A program made the translations under genes and the position numbers. Positions 44,145 to 53,740 of a stretch of 64,000 bases of DNA are shown one piece after another (position 1 is the stretch's first letter; the number at the start of each line of letters is the position of its first letter). The stretch spans positions 1 through 64,000 of the forward strand of contig NZ_JADIJE010000012.1 in the NCBI RefSeq assembly GCF_015278315.1. The letters run 5' to 3'. The notes beneath the pieces are model-generated. The model was not told the origin of the DNA and made no database searches. It was given only the letters and a program-made list of their open reading frames with translations. The DNA is from Microbacterium ureisolvens. GTDB taxonomy: Bacteria; Actinomycetota; Actinomycetes; Actinomycetales; Microbacteriaceae.

Positions 44145-46016
44145 TTACTTCTTCTCGTCCTCGTCGTCCACGACCTCGGCGTCGACGACATCCTCATCGG
44201 GGGTCGTCTCGCCCTGGTCGCCGGCCGGAGCCTCGGCGCCGCCATCGGGGCCCGCCTGCGCAGCCTGGCCGGAGGCGTAGATCGCCTCGCCCAGCTTGCC
44301 CTGGCTCTGGTTGAGCTTGTCGAACGCCGTCTTCACAGCGTCGTCGTCCTCGCCCGCGAGAGCGGTCTTGAGGGCATCGACGTCGCCCTGGACCTCGGTC
44401 TTGACGTCCTCGGGGAGCTTGTCCTCGTTCTCCTTGATGAGCTTCTCGATCGAGTACGAGAGGGTCTCGGCCTGGTTGCGCACCTCGGCGGCCTCGCGAC
44501 GCTTCTTGTCGTCGGCGGCGTGCTCCTCGGCCTCGCGCACCATGCGCTCGATGTCGTCCTTCGGCAGCGACGAGCCGCCGGTGATGGTCATCGACTGCTC
44601 CTTGCCGGTGCCCTTGTCCTTCGCCGACACGTGGACGATGCCGTTCGCGTCGATGTCGAAGGTGACCTCGATCTGCGGGATGCCGCGCGGAGCCGGCGCG
44701 ATACCGGTCAGCTCGAAGGTGCCCAGCGGCTTGTTGTCGCGCGTGAATTCGCGCTCGCCCTGGAAGACCTGGATGGCGACCGACGGCTGGTTGTCGTCAG
44801 CGGTGGTGAAGGTCTCCGAGCGCTTGGTCGGGATGGCCGTGTTGCGCTCGATGAGCTTCGTCATGATGCCGCCCTTGGTCTCGATGCCGAGGCTCAGGGG
44901 GGTCACGTCGATGAGGAGGACGTCCTTGCGCTCGCCCTTGAGGACGCCGGCCTGCAGGGCCGCTCCGACGGCGACGACCTCGTCCGGGTTCACGCCCTTG
45001 TTGGGCTCCTGGCCGCCGGTCTCCTTCTTCACGAGCTCCGACACCGCGGGCATGCGGGTCGAGCCGCCGACGAGCACGACGTGGTCGATGTCGCCCACCT
45101 TGATGCCCGCCTCGCGGATGACGTCCTCGAAGGGCTTCTTGGTGCGGTCGAGGAGGTCCTTGGTGAGGTCCTCGAACTTGGCGCGGGTGATCGTCTCCGA
45201 CAGCGACACGGGGCCCGAGTCGGTCAGCGACAGGTACGGCAGGTTGACCGAGGTGCTCGTCGACGAGGAGAGCTCCTTCTTGGCCTGCTCGGCGGCCTCC
45301 TTGAGGCGCTGCAGCGCGATCTTGTCGCCCGAGACGTCGACACCGGTGGTGTCCTTGAACTGCTTGATCAGGTAGTCGACGAGCCGCTGGTCCCAGTCGT
45401 CGCCGCCGAGGCGGTTGTCACCGGCGGTCGCGCGCACCTGGATGGTCGAGAAGTCGTCGTCCTTGCCCACCTCGAGGAGGGAGACGTCGAAGGTTCCGCC
45501 ACCGAGGTCGAAGACGAGGATGAGCTCGTCCTCCTTGCCCTTGTCCAGGCCGTAGGCCAGGGCCGCCGCGGTCGGCTCGTTGATGATGCGCAGGACGTTC
45601 AGGCCCGCGATCTCGCCGGCCTCCTTGGTGGCCTGGCGCTCGGCGTCGTTGAAGTAGGCGGGGACGGTGATGACGGCATCCGTCACCGTGTCACCGAGGT
45701 ACTGCTCGGCGTCGCGCTTGAGCTTCTGGAGGATGCGCGCGGAGATCTCCTGCGGCGTCCAGCGCTTGCCGTCGACGTCGAAGCCCCACGTGGTGCCCAT
45801 GTGGCGCTTGACCGACGAGACGGTGCGGTCGACGTTGGTGACGGCCTGGCGCTTGGCGGTCTCGCCGACCAGCACCTCGCCGTCCTTGGTGTACGCGACG
45901 ACCGAAGGGGTCGTGCGGAAGCCCTCGGCGTTCGCGATGACCTTGGGCTCGCCGCCCTCGAGGACGCTCACGACCGAGTTGGTCGTACCGAGGTCGATTC
46001 CAACAGCACGTGCCAT
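44145..46016 (-). CDS. dnaK: DnaK (Hsp70) chaperone
   Basis: 623 residues, the normal length. The Hsp70 signatures are all present: [40 protein letters not shown] and [23 protein letters not shown], followed by the interdomain linker [11 protein letters not shown]. The substrate-binding and lid regions follow, and the C-terminus is acidic ([15 protein letters not shown]). It folds client proteins with DnaJ and GrpE and, in actinobacteria, also acts as co-repressor with HspR. It is the first gene of the dnaK-grpE-dnaJ-hspR operon. The promoter lies about 120 bases upstream and is overlapped by a HAIR operator. Confidence 0.97.
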   Translation of the reverse strand: MARAVGIDLGTTNSVVSVLEGGEPKVIANAEGFRTTPSVVAYTKDGEVLVGETAKRQAVTNVDRTVSSVKRHMGTTWGFDVDGKRWTPQEISARILQKLKRDAEQYLGDTVTDAVITVPAYFNDAERQATKEAGEIAGLNVLRIINEPTAAALAYGLDKGKEDELILVFDLGGGTFDVSLLEVGKDDDFSTIQVRATAGDNRLGGDDWDQRLVDYLIKQFKDTTGVDVSGDKIALQRLKEAAEQAKKELSSSTSTSVNLPYLSLTDSGPVSLSETITRAKFEDLTKDLLDRTKKPFEDVIREAGIKVGDIDHVVLVGGSTRMPAVSELVKKETGGQEPNKGVNPDEVVAVGAALQAGVLKGERKDVLLIDVTPLSLGIETKGGIMTKLIERNTAIPTKRSETFTTADDNQPSVAIQVFQGEREFTRDNKPLGTFELTGIAPAPRGIPQIEVTFDIDANGIVHVSAKDKGTGKEQSMTITGGSSLPKDDIERMVREAEEHAADDKKRREAAEVRNQAETLSYSIEKLIKENEDKLPEDVKTEVQGDVDALKTALAGEDDDAVKTAFDKLNQSQGKLGEAIYASGQAAQAGPDGGAEAPAGDQGETTPDEDVVDAEVVDDEDEKK

Positions 46017-46114
46017 GTGTTTCTCTCCTTCGTGTGGGTGGAGACGGATGCCGCCACCCGGGGTTCTGCGGAAGTCTTCTCGCGCCCTCCGGCCGGCTCA
46101 CGGACCGATGGAGG

Positions 46115-46135
46115 GTTGAGTCGCGATGGCTCAAC
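46115..46135. promoter_or_regulatory. HAIR operator for HspR at the dnaK promoter
   Basis: GTTGAGT-N7-GCTCAAC on the plus strand (GTTGAGC-N7-ACTCAAC on the coding strand), close to the HspR consensus CTTGAGT-N7-ACTCAAG. It begins at the -10 box and covers the expected transcription start. Confidence 0.88.
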
Positions 46136-46162
46136 CATACGCCGGGGTGCGGCATCCGTCAA
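46134..46162 (-). promoter_or_regulatory. dnaK operon promoter
   Basis: On the minus strand TTGACG (46157-46162), 17 bases, then TATGGT (46134-46139): a good housekeeping-sigma promoter. It shares its -10 edge with the HAIR operator, as at clpB. Confidence 0.8.
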
Positions 46163-46168
46163 ATCAAA

Positions 46169-46189
46169 GTTGATATGAGCCGACTCAAC
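46169..46189. promoter_or_regulatory. Second, weaker HAIR-like site facing the DUF1801 gene
   Basis: GTTGATA-N7-ACTCAAC: the right half matches the HspR half-site at six of seven positions, the left half at four. It lies 54 bases from the first site (centre to centre) and just before the -35 region expected for the divergent gene at 46224. Confidence 0.5.
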
Positions 46190-46223
46190 TTGCCTCGCGG
46201 TGCCGCGGGACGATAATGACGGC

Positions 46224-46646
46224 GTGGGAGAGATCAAGACCCAGCCGACGGAGGCGGACGTCTCGACGTTCCTCGAGGCGGCCACGCCCGCGCGTCGCCG
46301 CGAGGACGGACTCGCCCTGGCCGACATCTTCCGCGAGGTCACCGGCGCCGAGCCGGTCCTGTGGGGACCGTCGATGGTCGGCTACGGAAGCTACCGCTAC
46401 GTCTCGCCGTCGGATCCGAAGCGGCAGGGCGACTGGCCGAAGACCGGCTTCTCCCCGCGCAAGGCGCAGCTGTCGCTGTACGGGCTGAAGGACCTGCCCG
46501 AGTCAGCGGCGCTGCTTCCGCGGCTGGGCACCTACACCGAGGGCGCGGGCTGCATCTACGTGAAGAAGCTCGACGACATCGACCTGGACGTGCTGCGACG
46601 CCTCATCGCCATCGCGTGGGCCCGCGGCGACGACCCGGTTCCGTGA
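46224..46646 (+). CDS. DUF1801 protein
   Basis: 140 residues, soluble. The DUF1801 pattern is present: TPARRREDGLALADIFREVTGAEPVLWGPSMVGYGSYRY, SPRKAQLSLYGL, and the closing YTEGAGCIYVKKLDDIDLDVLRRLI. The fold is small and of unknown function. GTG at 46224 has GATAAT exactly six bases upstream, so the message is probably leaderless; a reading from 46200 would run through that promoter. It is divergent from dnaK with a HAIR-like element next to its promoter. Confidence 0.82.
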   Translation: MGEIKTQPTEADVSTFLEAATPARRREDGLALADIFREVTGAEPVLWGPSMVGYGSYRYVSPSDPKRQGDWPKTGFSPRKAQLSLYGLKDLPESAALLPRLGTYTEGAGCIYVKKLDDIDLDVLRRLIAIAWARGDDPVP

Positions 46647-46673
46647 CGCGCACGACTCTGCGCGCCTGGTCGT

Positions 46674-49595
46674 TCAGAAGGCGACGGATGCCGCACCCGA
46701 GGGCGGCGCCGGGATCGCGCCGTGGAGCGCATCGGCCAGTTCTCGGCGTGACGGCGCCCCGAGCTTCTGCAGCACCTTGGACATGTGGCTCTCGACCGTC
46801 CGCAGCGACAGGAAGAGCTCGGCGGCGATCTCCTTGTTGGTGAGTCCGGCGGCTGCCAGCTCCGCGACCTCGCGCTCGCGTTCGGACAGCTCCACGCCGA
46901 GTGCCCGGCGGCCGCCCCTCCAGCGCGCGGGGAGCGCGATGCCGTGCTCCCGCATCGTGCGGGCGACCCGCGAGAAGTCGCGCCGCGCACCGAGCTCGCC
47001 GAAGACGGCGAGCGCGGATTCGAGCACGGCCGCCCCGCTGTCATCGCCCTGCGCCAGCCGGAATGCACCCAGCCGCTCGGCTGCCCGAGCCTCGGCGACC
47101 CGGGTGCCGCCCTCGCGCAGCGCCGCGACCGCCTCGGCGAGCATCCGCTCCACCGCGCTCAGATCGGCGGCGGTCCGCCCCTCCCCCGCCTCGGCGAGGA
47201 TCGCGCGCGCGGTGAGGATCGCGGCGCGAACCAGCGGCGCATCCGCTCCTCGCGTCCGGTCGGACAGCTCGTCGACCAGATCCTGCGCGTCGGCGAGATC
47301 GCCCAGGTCCGCCCGCGCCTCGACGAGACACTGCAGGATCTCGCCACCCCAGGCCCACATGCCCTTCGCGCGGACGAGCTCAAGAGCCGTCGCCGACTGC
47401 TGCACCGCAGCTGTCGGGTCGCCGACCGCCAGCATCAGTCGCGCGAGCGTCGCGCGCGCTGCGACGAGCGGCCACACCGCCCCGAGCCGTTCCGCGTCGG
47501 CGATCACGCCGCGCAGCGCTCGGGCAGCGTCGGCGGCGCTGCCGGTGGCGGCGAGAAGCGATGCCTGCAGCAGTCGCGCGTCCAGTTCGGCACCACCGAA
47601 CTCCGACGGCTGGTCGAGGAAAGCGTCGACGCGCTCGGCGATCGCCTCCCACCGGCCGGCGGCGAAATCGGTCAGGTGGGTCACCAGCTCCACCACCCCT
47701 GCGACCCGCACGTAGCCGGCCTGTGCGACCACGTCGCGCGCTTCGGCGAGGAGCGCCTCCGCACGCGGCACACGGCCGCCGTGCAGGTGTCCCTGTGCCC
47801 AGTTCAGACAGGCGCGGATGTGCTCGCGGGGGTCGGCGGTGAAGGCGGGAGACTGGCGCGTCTCGTCGATCAGCGTCAGCGCGGCGGGATCGCCCTGCTC
47901 CAGCAGCAGCGAGGCGTGCGCGATCCGCACGGAGAGCTCGACCGCGGGGTCCGCGCTGTCACGCGCGACCCGCTCGGCCAGTTCCGCCCACGCGAGGTGC
48001 TGGCCGACGGTGACCTCGACGTCGTTCTCGGGCACCGCGAGCACCGCGAGAGCGCGTGCGGCGAGCGCCGGCTGGTCGCCGAGGTCGGGCAGCGCGAGCT
48101 CGATCTGCTCGAACCCCGCTCTCGCGAATCCCTGCTGGCGCAGCATCCGTCCCAGCGCGAAGCGCAGTTCGCCGCGCAGCGACGGCTCGAGCGAACCGCC
48201 CTCCAGCAGCCGCGTGAGGATCGGCACGGCCTCCGCGTGCGCGAGGCCGTCGATGGCCACGCGCCCCAGCCGCGCCGCCACCCGCAGCCTGGTCTCCTGC
48301 GGGATCGCGCCGGACTCGACGACGTCGAGGAGGAACCGGGCCGCGGCGGAGTCGTCGCCGCGGGCGACGGCGAGGTCGGCCGCCTGCTCGGCGTGACGGA
48401 CGAACTCCACGATGTTCCCGGCGCGCTTGCTGTGATAGGCAAGGCGTGCGCTCGGCGTCGGTCCGGGGCGGGCGGCGATGACCACGGCCGCACGTGCGTG
48501 GAGCCAGCGGCGGCTGGTCGCAGGCAGGCTCTCGTAGACCGCCTGCTGGGCGAGCGCGTGGCGGAACTGAGGACGGTCGTCCTCATCCTGGAGCACCCCG
48601 ACCGCTTGAGCACTCACGACGGCGTCGACCACTTCGCGTGGGGAGCGCTCGGCGACGAATGCCAGGAGTTCCACATCCACCCGGCGCGACAGGACGGACG
48701 CGATCCCCACGATCTCGCGGGCGACCGGGTCGAGCCCCGAGAGCCGCTGCAGCATGACGTCGCGCAGCGCGGTGGGCACGGCGAGCCGGTCGAGGAGATC
48801 GGGCCGCTCGGGCAGGCGCTCGCTCAGCGAGCGGAGCACCTCCTCGAGCACGAAGGGGACGCCGCCCGTCTTCTCGCGCAGATCGGCGGCGACGGAGGCC
48901 GAGAGCTCGACACCCAGAGTGTGCCGGGCGAGCTCCTGCACCTCGGCGCCGTCCAGCGGCGCGAGGGTCAGCAGCGTCGCCGGACCCGCCGGCGCACGGG
49001 CGAACGCCTCGGCGATCGGCAGCGGACCTCCCCGCGTCGTCACGAGCACCGCGACATCGTCAGGCTGATGGAACGCCAGGAAGGTCAGCAGGTCGAACGT
49101 GCCGCTGTCCGCCCACTGGGCGTCTTCGAGCACGAGTGCGACGGGGCCGACATGCTGCAGGAGCGCCGCGACGGCACGGAACACCTGATGCCGGGCCGCA
49201 CCGGCATCCAGGGCGGGGTCGGGCGGGGGCGGCAGCAGATGCGCGAGCTCAGGCATGAGCGGTGCCAGAGCACCGGCGACCGCACCGAGGCGCTCCGGCA
49301 CGATCCACCCGGCCGCGTGCGAGAGCGCGTCGAGCACGGGTCCGAGGGGGAAGGGCTCGTGCAGCTGTTCGCACTGGCCGACCAGCACCCGGATGCCCGA
49401 CAGCGCCGGGTCGCGGACCAGCTCCCGCACGAGGCGGCTCTTGCCGATGCCGGCCTCGCCCTCGACCACCGTGAGAGACGGCGGATGCGACAGCGACGCC
49501 CGGAGGAGTTGCAGGTCGCGGTCTCGTCCGACGAGCGCCGCCCCGATGGACGGCGGCAGGGAATCAGGGCCGTAATGGGCGCTGACCTGGGCCAA
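46674..49595 (-). CDS. Large LuxR-family ATPase regulator (LAL type)
   Basis: 973 residues. The N-terminal AAA/STAND ATPase has Walker A EGEAGIGKSRLVREL at about residues 45-59 and Walker B-like VALVLEDAQWADSGTFDLL. A long alpha-helical, TPR-like region follows. The C-terminus is a LuxR helix-turn-helix: LSEREREVAELAAAGLTNKEIAAELFLSLRTVESHMSKVL. Such regulators switch genes on in response to an inducer bound in the middle region. No ATG or GTG lies near the natural start; I use TTG at 49595, with AGGA upstream. It is divergent from the secreted subtilase gene, which it may control. Confidence 0.88.
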   Translation of the reverse strand: MAQVSAHYGPDSLPPSIGAALVGRDRDLQLLRASLSHPPSLTVVEGEAGIGKSRLVRELVRDPALSGIRVLVGQCEQLHEPFPLGPVLDALSHAAGWIVPERLGAVAGALAPLMPELAHLLPPPPDPALDAGAARHQVFRAVAALLQHVGPVALVLEDAQWADSGTFDLLTFLAFHQPDDVAVLVTTRGGPLPIAEAFARAPAGPATLLTLAPLDGAEVQELARHTLGVELSASVAADLREKTGGVPFVLEEVLRSLSERLPERPDLLDRLAVPTALRDVMLQRLSGLDPVAREIVGIASVLSRRVDVELLAFVAERSPREVVDAVVSAQAVGVLQDEDDRPQFRHALAQQAVYESLPATSRRWLHARAAVVIAARPGPTPSARLAYHSKRAGNIVEFVRHAEQAADLAVARGDDSAAARFLLDVVESGAIPQETRLRVAARLGRVAIDGLAHAEAVPILTRLLEGGSLEPSLRGELRFALGRMLRQQGFARAGFEQIELALPDLGDQPALAARALAVLAVPENDVEVTVGQHLAWAELAERVARDSADPAVELSVRIAHASLLLEQGDPAALTLIDETRQSPAFTADPREHIRACLNWAQGHLHGGRVPRAEALLAEARDVVAQAGYVRVAGVVELVTHLTDFAAGRWEAIAERVDAFLDQPSEFGGAELDARLLQASLLAATGSAADAARALRGVIADAERLGAVWPLVAARATLARLMLAVGDPTAAVQQSATALELVRAKGMWAWGGEILQCLVEARADLGDLADAQDLVDELSDRTRGADAPLVRAAILTARAILAEAGEGRTAADLSAVERMLAEAVAALREGGTRVAEARAAERLGAFRLAQGDDSGAAVLESALAVFGELGARRDFSRVARTMREHGIALPARWRGGRRALGVELSEREREVAELAAAGLTNKEIAAELFLSLRTVESHMSKVLQKLGAPSRRELADALHGAIPAPPSGAASVAF

Positions 49596-49736
49596 ATTCA
49601 GTTCCTGATTCGATCCGTGCTGCTTCGTGCGAGCAATCTTCAGTGTAAAACACGGATGTTTCGGTGATGCTTCCCCGCTTAGCGTCCCGACAGCGGACCC
49701 ATCGCGCGCGTCGCGCGGAACGACTCGGAGGGCACT
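49596..49736. other. Divergent spacer between LAL regulator and subtilase
   Basis: The region near 49610-49665 is locally AT-rich (for example CTTCAGTGTAAAACACGG) and probably holds both promoters. AGTGTAAAACAC includes a short GTGT/ACAC inverted pair. GGAGGG precedes the subtilase ATG. No gene seen. Confidence 0.4.
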
Positions 49737-52700
49737 ATGCCACGTACAGGATCGACAGGAGCGCTCGGCGGCGGGAGGTGGTGGCTGGCCGCGCTTGCCA
49801 CGACCGCCCTGCTCGCGGGCGGAGCGCAGGCAGGGGTGGCGGCGCCGCTCCCGGATGCAGGGGGCGAGGCGGACACGGAGGCGGAGATCCACGTGACCAC
49901 CCCGGGAGCCGCTCCGGGAGCCGCTCCGGCAGCACCCGAGGCGACCGGGCCTCAGACCTACATCGTGCAGATGGCGCAGGCTCCGGTCGCGTCGTACGCG
50001 GGTGGCGACGCCGGCCTGAAGGGCACCCGTCCGGAGAAGGGCAAGAAGGTGGACCCCGCGTCGCCCGACGTCGCCGCCTATTCGGAGCACCTGCGCGGCA
50101 AGCAGCGCGCCGCGCTCGCGAAAGTGAGCAAGGGGGCGCCCGAGCAGCAATACGTCTACTCGTTCGACGGGTTCTCGGCGGAGCTCACGGCGGCGCAGGC
50201 GGCCGAACTGCTCGCGCAGCCCGACGTCGTGTCGGTCACCCCCGATCGGCTCGTGGAGTCCTCGACCGCCGACACGCCCTCGTTCCTCGGTGTCGACGCG
50301 CCCGGCGGGGTGTGGGAGCAGCTCGGCGGGCCGGAGGGGTCCCCGCGGGTCCCGGGCGCCGGCGGCGACATCGTGATCGGCGTGATCGACTCGGGGATCT
50401 GGCCCGAGAGCCCGAGCTTCTCCGACCGCGACGTCAGCGGGGGCGGCTCGAAGGTCGTCTACCAGCCGGTGAAGTTCGCCGGCGTGTGCGAGACGAAGAA
50501 GACCGTCGGCGACGATTCGTGGACCGCGCAGCTGTGCAACAAGAAGCTGGTCGGGGCACGGCACTTCAACGCGGGCTGGGGCGGCGACGCCGGGATCGCG
50601 GAGGAGCTTCCGTGGGAGTTCCTCTCGCCCCGCGACTACAACGGGCACGGCACGCACACCGCCGCGACCGCGGCGGGCAACCACGGCGTGGAGGTCACCG
50701 GCCCGGCCGCCGGGCTGGGCGAGGTCAGCGGCATCGCGCCGCGTGCGCGCGTGGCGGCCTACAAGGCCCTGTGGTCGGCGGAGGACGGCTCCACAGCCAA
50801 CGGCTACACGTCCGACATCGTCGCCGCGGTCGACCAGGCCGTGGCAGACGGCGTCGACGTCATCAACTTCTCGGTATCGGGGACGATGAGCGACCTGCTC
50901 GACCCCGTCGAGTCGGCGTTCCTGAACGCGGCCGCCAGCGGCATCTTCGTGGCAGCCTCCGCCGGCAACGACGGGCCGGCGGCGAGCAGTGTCGCACACC
51001 CGTCGCCGTGGGTGACGACCGTGGCAGCGGGGACGCACAACCGCAGCCTCGTCGGCTCCGTGACGCTGGGCGACGGCATGAACATCGCAGGAGCCTCCGC
51101 GGCTCCGAAGAGCGTCGGCCCCGTGCCGCTCATCGACGCCGCCCGGGCGGGACTTCCCGGCGTGGCGCCGGAGAAGGCCGCGCAATGCTGGGCCGCGGTC
51201 GACAACGAGGGGGCGGCTGTCCTCGACCCCGCTCTGGTGGCCGGCAAGATCGTGGTCTGCGATCGCGGCGAGACGGCCCGCGTCAACAAGGGCCGCGCGG
51301 TGGCCGAGGCCGGCGGCGCCGGCATGGTGCTCGTCAACACCGGGCCCGAAAACGTCGTGGCCGACTTCCAGGCCGTCCCGAGCGTGCACGTCACCGACAC
51401 CCACCGCGACGCGATCAAGGCCTATGCCGGGACGGGCGGCGCCACGGCGACGATCGCTCAATACGAGATCGACCTCGACACCCCTGCGCCCCTGGTCGCG
51501 GAGTTCTCGTCGCGCGGCCCCAGCGCCGCCGCGGCCGGCGACCTGCTCAAGCCCGACCTCATCGCGCCCGGACAGGACATCCTCGCGGCCGTCGCGCCGC
51601 CCGGGCAGGCCGGTGCTGAGTTCAACCTGATGAGCGGAACGTCGATGTCGGCGCCGCATGTCGCGGGCCTGGCCGCGCTGCTCGCTGATCTGCACCCGGA
51701 CTGGTCGCCGATGATGATCAAGTCCGCGCTCATGACGACCGGCACCGACGTGCTCGACGCCGACCCGACTGACCCTGCGGTCCTCTACGGGCAGGGCGCC
51801 GGCCACGTCGCCCCGAGCTCCGCCGTGGACCCCGGCCTCGTGTACGACAGCGGCACGCAGGACTGGCTGGCGTTCCTGTGCGGCACCTCGAACGGCGTCG
51901 CGGAGCAGACGTGCGACGACCTGGAGGCGGCCGGGCACTCGCTGGACGCGAGCGACCTCAATCTCGCGTCGATCGCGGTGGGCCGCCTCGGCGGGGCGGG
52001 ACAGACCGTCACTCGGGAGGTGACCAACGTGGGCGCCACGGCGAGCACGTATCGCGCGGAGGTGACCGGCCTCGAGGGCCTGGAGGTCTCGGTGGAGCCG
52101 AGCACCCTGACGCTCCAGCCCGGCGAGAGCGCGCGGTTCGCCGTCACGCTGGCTGTTCCGGAGGGTGCGAGCACCCAGGCCCTGGCCGGTCAGCTCACGT
52201 GGACCGACGGTGATCACACCGTCCGCAGCCCGATCGTCGTGCGCGGCGCGCGCAACGGCTCTGAGACGTGGGAGGCGCGCTTCGACGGGACCCCCAACGC
52301 CTTCGGCGACGCCAGCGACGTCGCGTTCGGCACGGAGGTCACACCCGACGGCGCACGGCTGATCGTCGCCGGCAACAGCTACCCCGCGGGCTTCGGGACG
52401 TTCAGCCCCGACTTCGTCACCGCCGCCTACGACCCCGCGACGGGTGAAGAGCTGTGGTCGAAGACCTATGACGGTCCTGTCCAGGGCGGCGACGAGCTTT
52501 CGGGCTTCGGGCTGAGCCCTGATGGGTCGAAGGTGTTCGTCGCGGGCACGTCGAGCGGTGACGGCACCGAGTCCGACTACCTCACGATCGCGTACGACGC
52601 GGTCAGCGGCGAGCAGCTGTGGCTCCAGCGCTTCGACGAGAAGGGGCTGGGCGACCTCGTGAGCGGCCTGACCACGAGTCCCGACGGGAAGCTGGTGTTC

Positions 52701-53621
52701 GTCACGGGCTACGTGACGAAGGAGCAGTCCCTCGACTACGCCACCATCGCGTACGACGCCGCGACCGGCGAGCGCAAGTGGATCTCGTACTTCGACGGAC
52801 CGGTCCAGGGCACCGAGGACGCGCGCGACATCGCGGTGAGCCCCGACGGCACCACGGTCGTGGTGACCGGGCAGAGCACCGGACCGGAGGGCACGGGCCT
52901 GGCGGTGTTCGGCACGGTCGCCTACGACGCCGTCACCGGCGCGCAGCTGTGGGCCGAGCAGTACAGCGGTCCCGCGCACTGGCTCGACGTCGCGACGACC
53001 GTCGCCATCGGCACGGACGGCACCGTGTTCGTGACGGGGTCGAGCACCGCCGACAGCAGCGACTGGACGACCATCGCCTACGACGGCGCGACCGGAGACG
53101 AGCTGTGGACCAGCCGCTACGACGGTCCCGGTGCCGCGACGGAGGCCCCGCGGACGTCCATCGTGTCGCCGGACGGCGCCACTCTCGTGGTGACCGGCAA
53201 CTCGGATGGTGTGGCCGGTGACGCGGACTACGCCACCATCGCCTACGACACCGCGACGGGCGCGCAGCGGTGGGTCGCGCGCCAGAACGGGTCGGCGGTG
53301 AACTCCATGGACATCTCGCAGGCGGTCACGGTGACGCCGGACGGCCGCCACGTCATCGTCAGCGGATTCATCGAGGACAGCGTCGCGCGACGGGACTACG
53401 GGACGTTCGCCTACTCCCTCGCGACCGGCGAGCAGGTCTGGTCGGCGACTTACGACGCCGGCTTGGGTTCCGACTCCGCCACCGCGATCACCAGTGACAT
53501 CACGGCGGACGGCGTCCTCCGGGTCTTCGTCACCGGCGGCAGCGCGGTGCTGGAAGGGGAGATGGAGGGCGACTCCGACATGACGACGCTGGCGTACTTC
53601 GCGCCGGTGCCGGTCGGCTGA
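49737..53621 (+). CDS. Secreted subtilisin-like protease (S8) fused to a beta-propeller-like domain
   Basis: 1,294 residues. A signal peptide (WWLAALATTALLAGGAQAG) is followed by an inhibitor I9-like prodomain to about residue 175. The catalytic triad is Asp218 (GVIDSGIWPES), His304 (YNGHGTHTAA) and Ser636 (SGTSMSAPHVAG). A PA insert sits between His and Ser (about residues 460-580), as in cucumisin/lactocepin-type subtilases, with a fibronectin-like domain to about 830. The last 450 residues hold about seven repeats containing TIAYDAATGEELW-like segments, a PQQ-type propeller. No wall-anchor motif is visible, so the enzyme is probably released. It is divergent from the LAL regulator. Confidence 0.92.
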   Translation: MPRTGSTGALGGGRWWLAALATTALLAGGAQAGVAAPLPDAGGEADTEAEIHVTTPGAAPGAAPAAPEATGPQTYIVQMAQAPVASYAGGDAGLKGTRPEKGKKVDPASPDVAAYSEHLRGKQRAALAKVSKGAPEQQYVYSFDGFSAELTAAQAAELLAQPDVVSVTPDRLVESSTADTPSFLGVDAPGGVWEQLGGPEGSPRVPGAGGDIVIGVIDSGIWPESPSFSDRDVSGGGSKVVYQPVKFAGVCETKKTVGDDSWTAQLCNKKLVGARHFNAGWGGDAGIAEELPWEFLSPRDYNGHGTHTAATAAGNHGVEVTGPAAGLGEVSGIAPRARVAAYKALWSAEDGSTANGYTSDIVAAVDQAVADGVDVINFSVSGTMSDLLDPVESAFLNAAASGIFVAASAGNDGPAASSVAHPSPWVTTVAAGTHNRSLVGSVTLGDGMNIAGASAAPKSVGPVPLIDAARAGLPGVAPEKAAQCWAAVDNEGAAVLDPALVAGKIVVCDRGETARVNKGRAVAEAGGAGMVLVNTGPENVVADFQAVPSVHVTDTHRDAIKAYAGTGGATATIAQYEIDLDTPAPLVAEFSSRGPSAAAAGDLLKPDLIAPGQDILAAVAPPGQAGAEFNLMSGTSMSAPHVAGLAALLADLHPDWSPMMIKSALMTTGTDVLDADPTDPAVLYGQGAGHVAPSSAVDPGLVYDSGTQDWLAFLCGTSNGVAEQTCDDLEAAGHSLDASDLNLASIAVGRLGGAGQTVTREVTNVGATASTYRAEVTGLEGLEVSVEPSTLTLQPGESARFAVTLAVPEGASTQALAGQLTWTDGDHTVRSPIVVRGARNGSETWEARFDGTPNAFGDASDVAFGTEVTPDGARLIVAGNSYPAGFGTFSPDFVTAAYDPATGEELWSKTYDGPVQGGDELSGFGLSPDGSKVFVAGTSSGDGTESDYLTIAYDAVSGEQLWLQRFDEKGLGDLVSGLTTSPDGKLVFVTGYVTKEQSLDYATIAYDAATGERKWISYFDGPVQGTEDARDIAVSPDGTTVVVTGQSTGPEGTGLAVFGTVAYDAVTGAQLWAEQYSGPAHWLDVATTVAIGTDGTVFVTGSSTADSSDWTTIAYDGATGDELWTSRYDGPGAATEAPRTSIVSPDGATLVVTGNSDGVAGDADYATIAYDTATGAQRWVARQNGSAVNSMDISQAVTVTPDGRHVIVSGFIEDSVARRDYGTFAYSLATGEQVWSATYDAGLGSDSATAITSDITADGVLRVFVTGGSAVLEGEMEGDSDMTTLAYFAPVPVG

Positions 53622-53636
53622 GCCGATCCGTCCGCT

Positions 53637-53670
53637 CGGCGGCGCCGTCCCGATCGGGGCGGCGCCGCCG
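53637..53670. terminator. Hairpin terminator after the subtilase gene
   Basis: CGGCGGCGCC (53637-53646) and GGCGCCGCCG (53661-53670) are perfect ten-base arms followed by CTTCT. Confidence 0.75.
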
Positions 53671-53740
53671 CTTCTGTGCGACCGGGAGCCACACCACCGC
53701 GGCGCGACGGCGCCGGAACGCGATCTGGAAGACTGCCGGG

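Noticed and set aside
49596..53351. Very long minus-strand open frame extending the LAL regulator to 2,225 codons
   Set aside because: It is antisense to the subtilase gene. The translated sequence is Arg/Gly/Val-rich with no domains, and ATPase similarity begins only near 49590.
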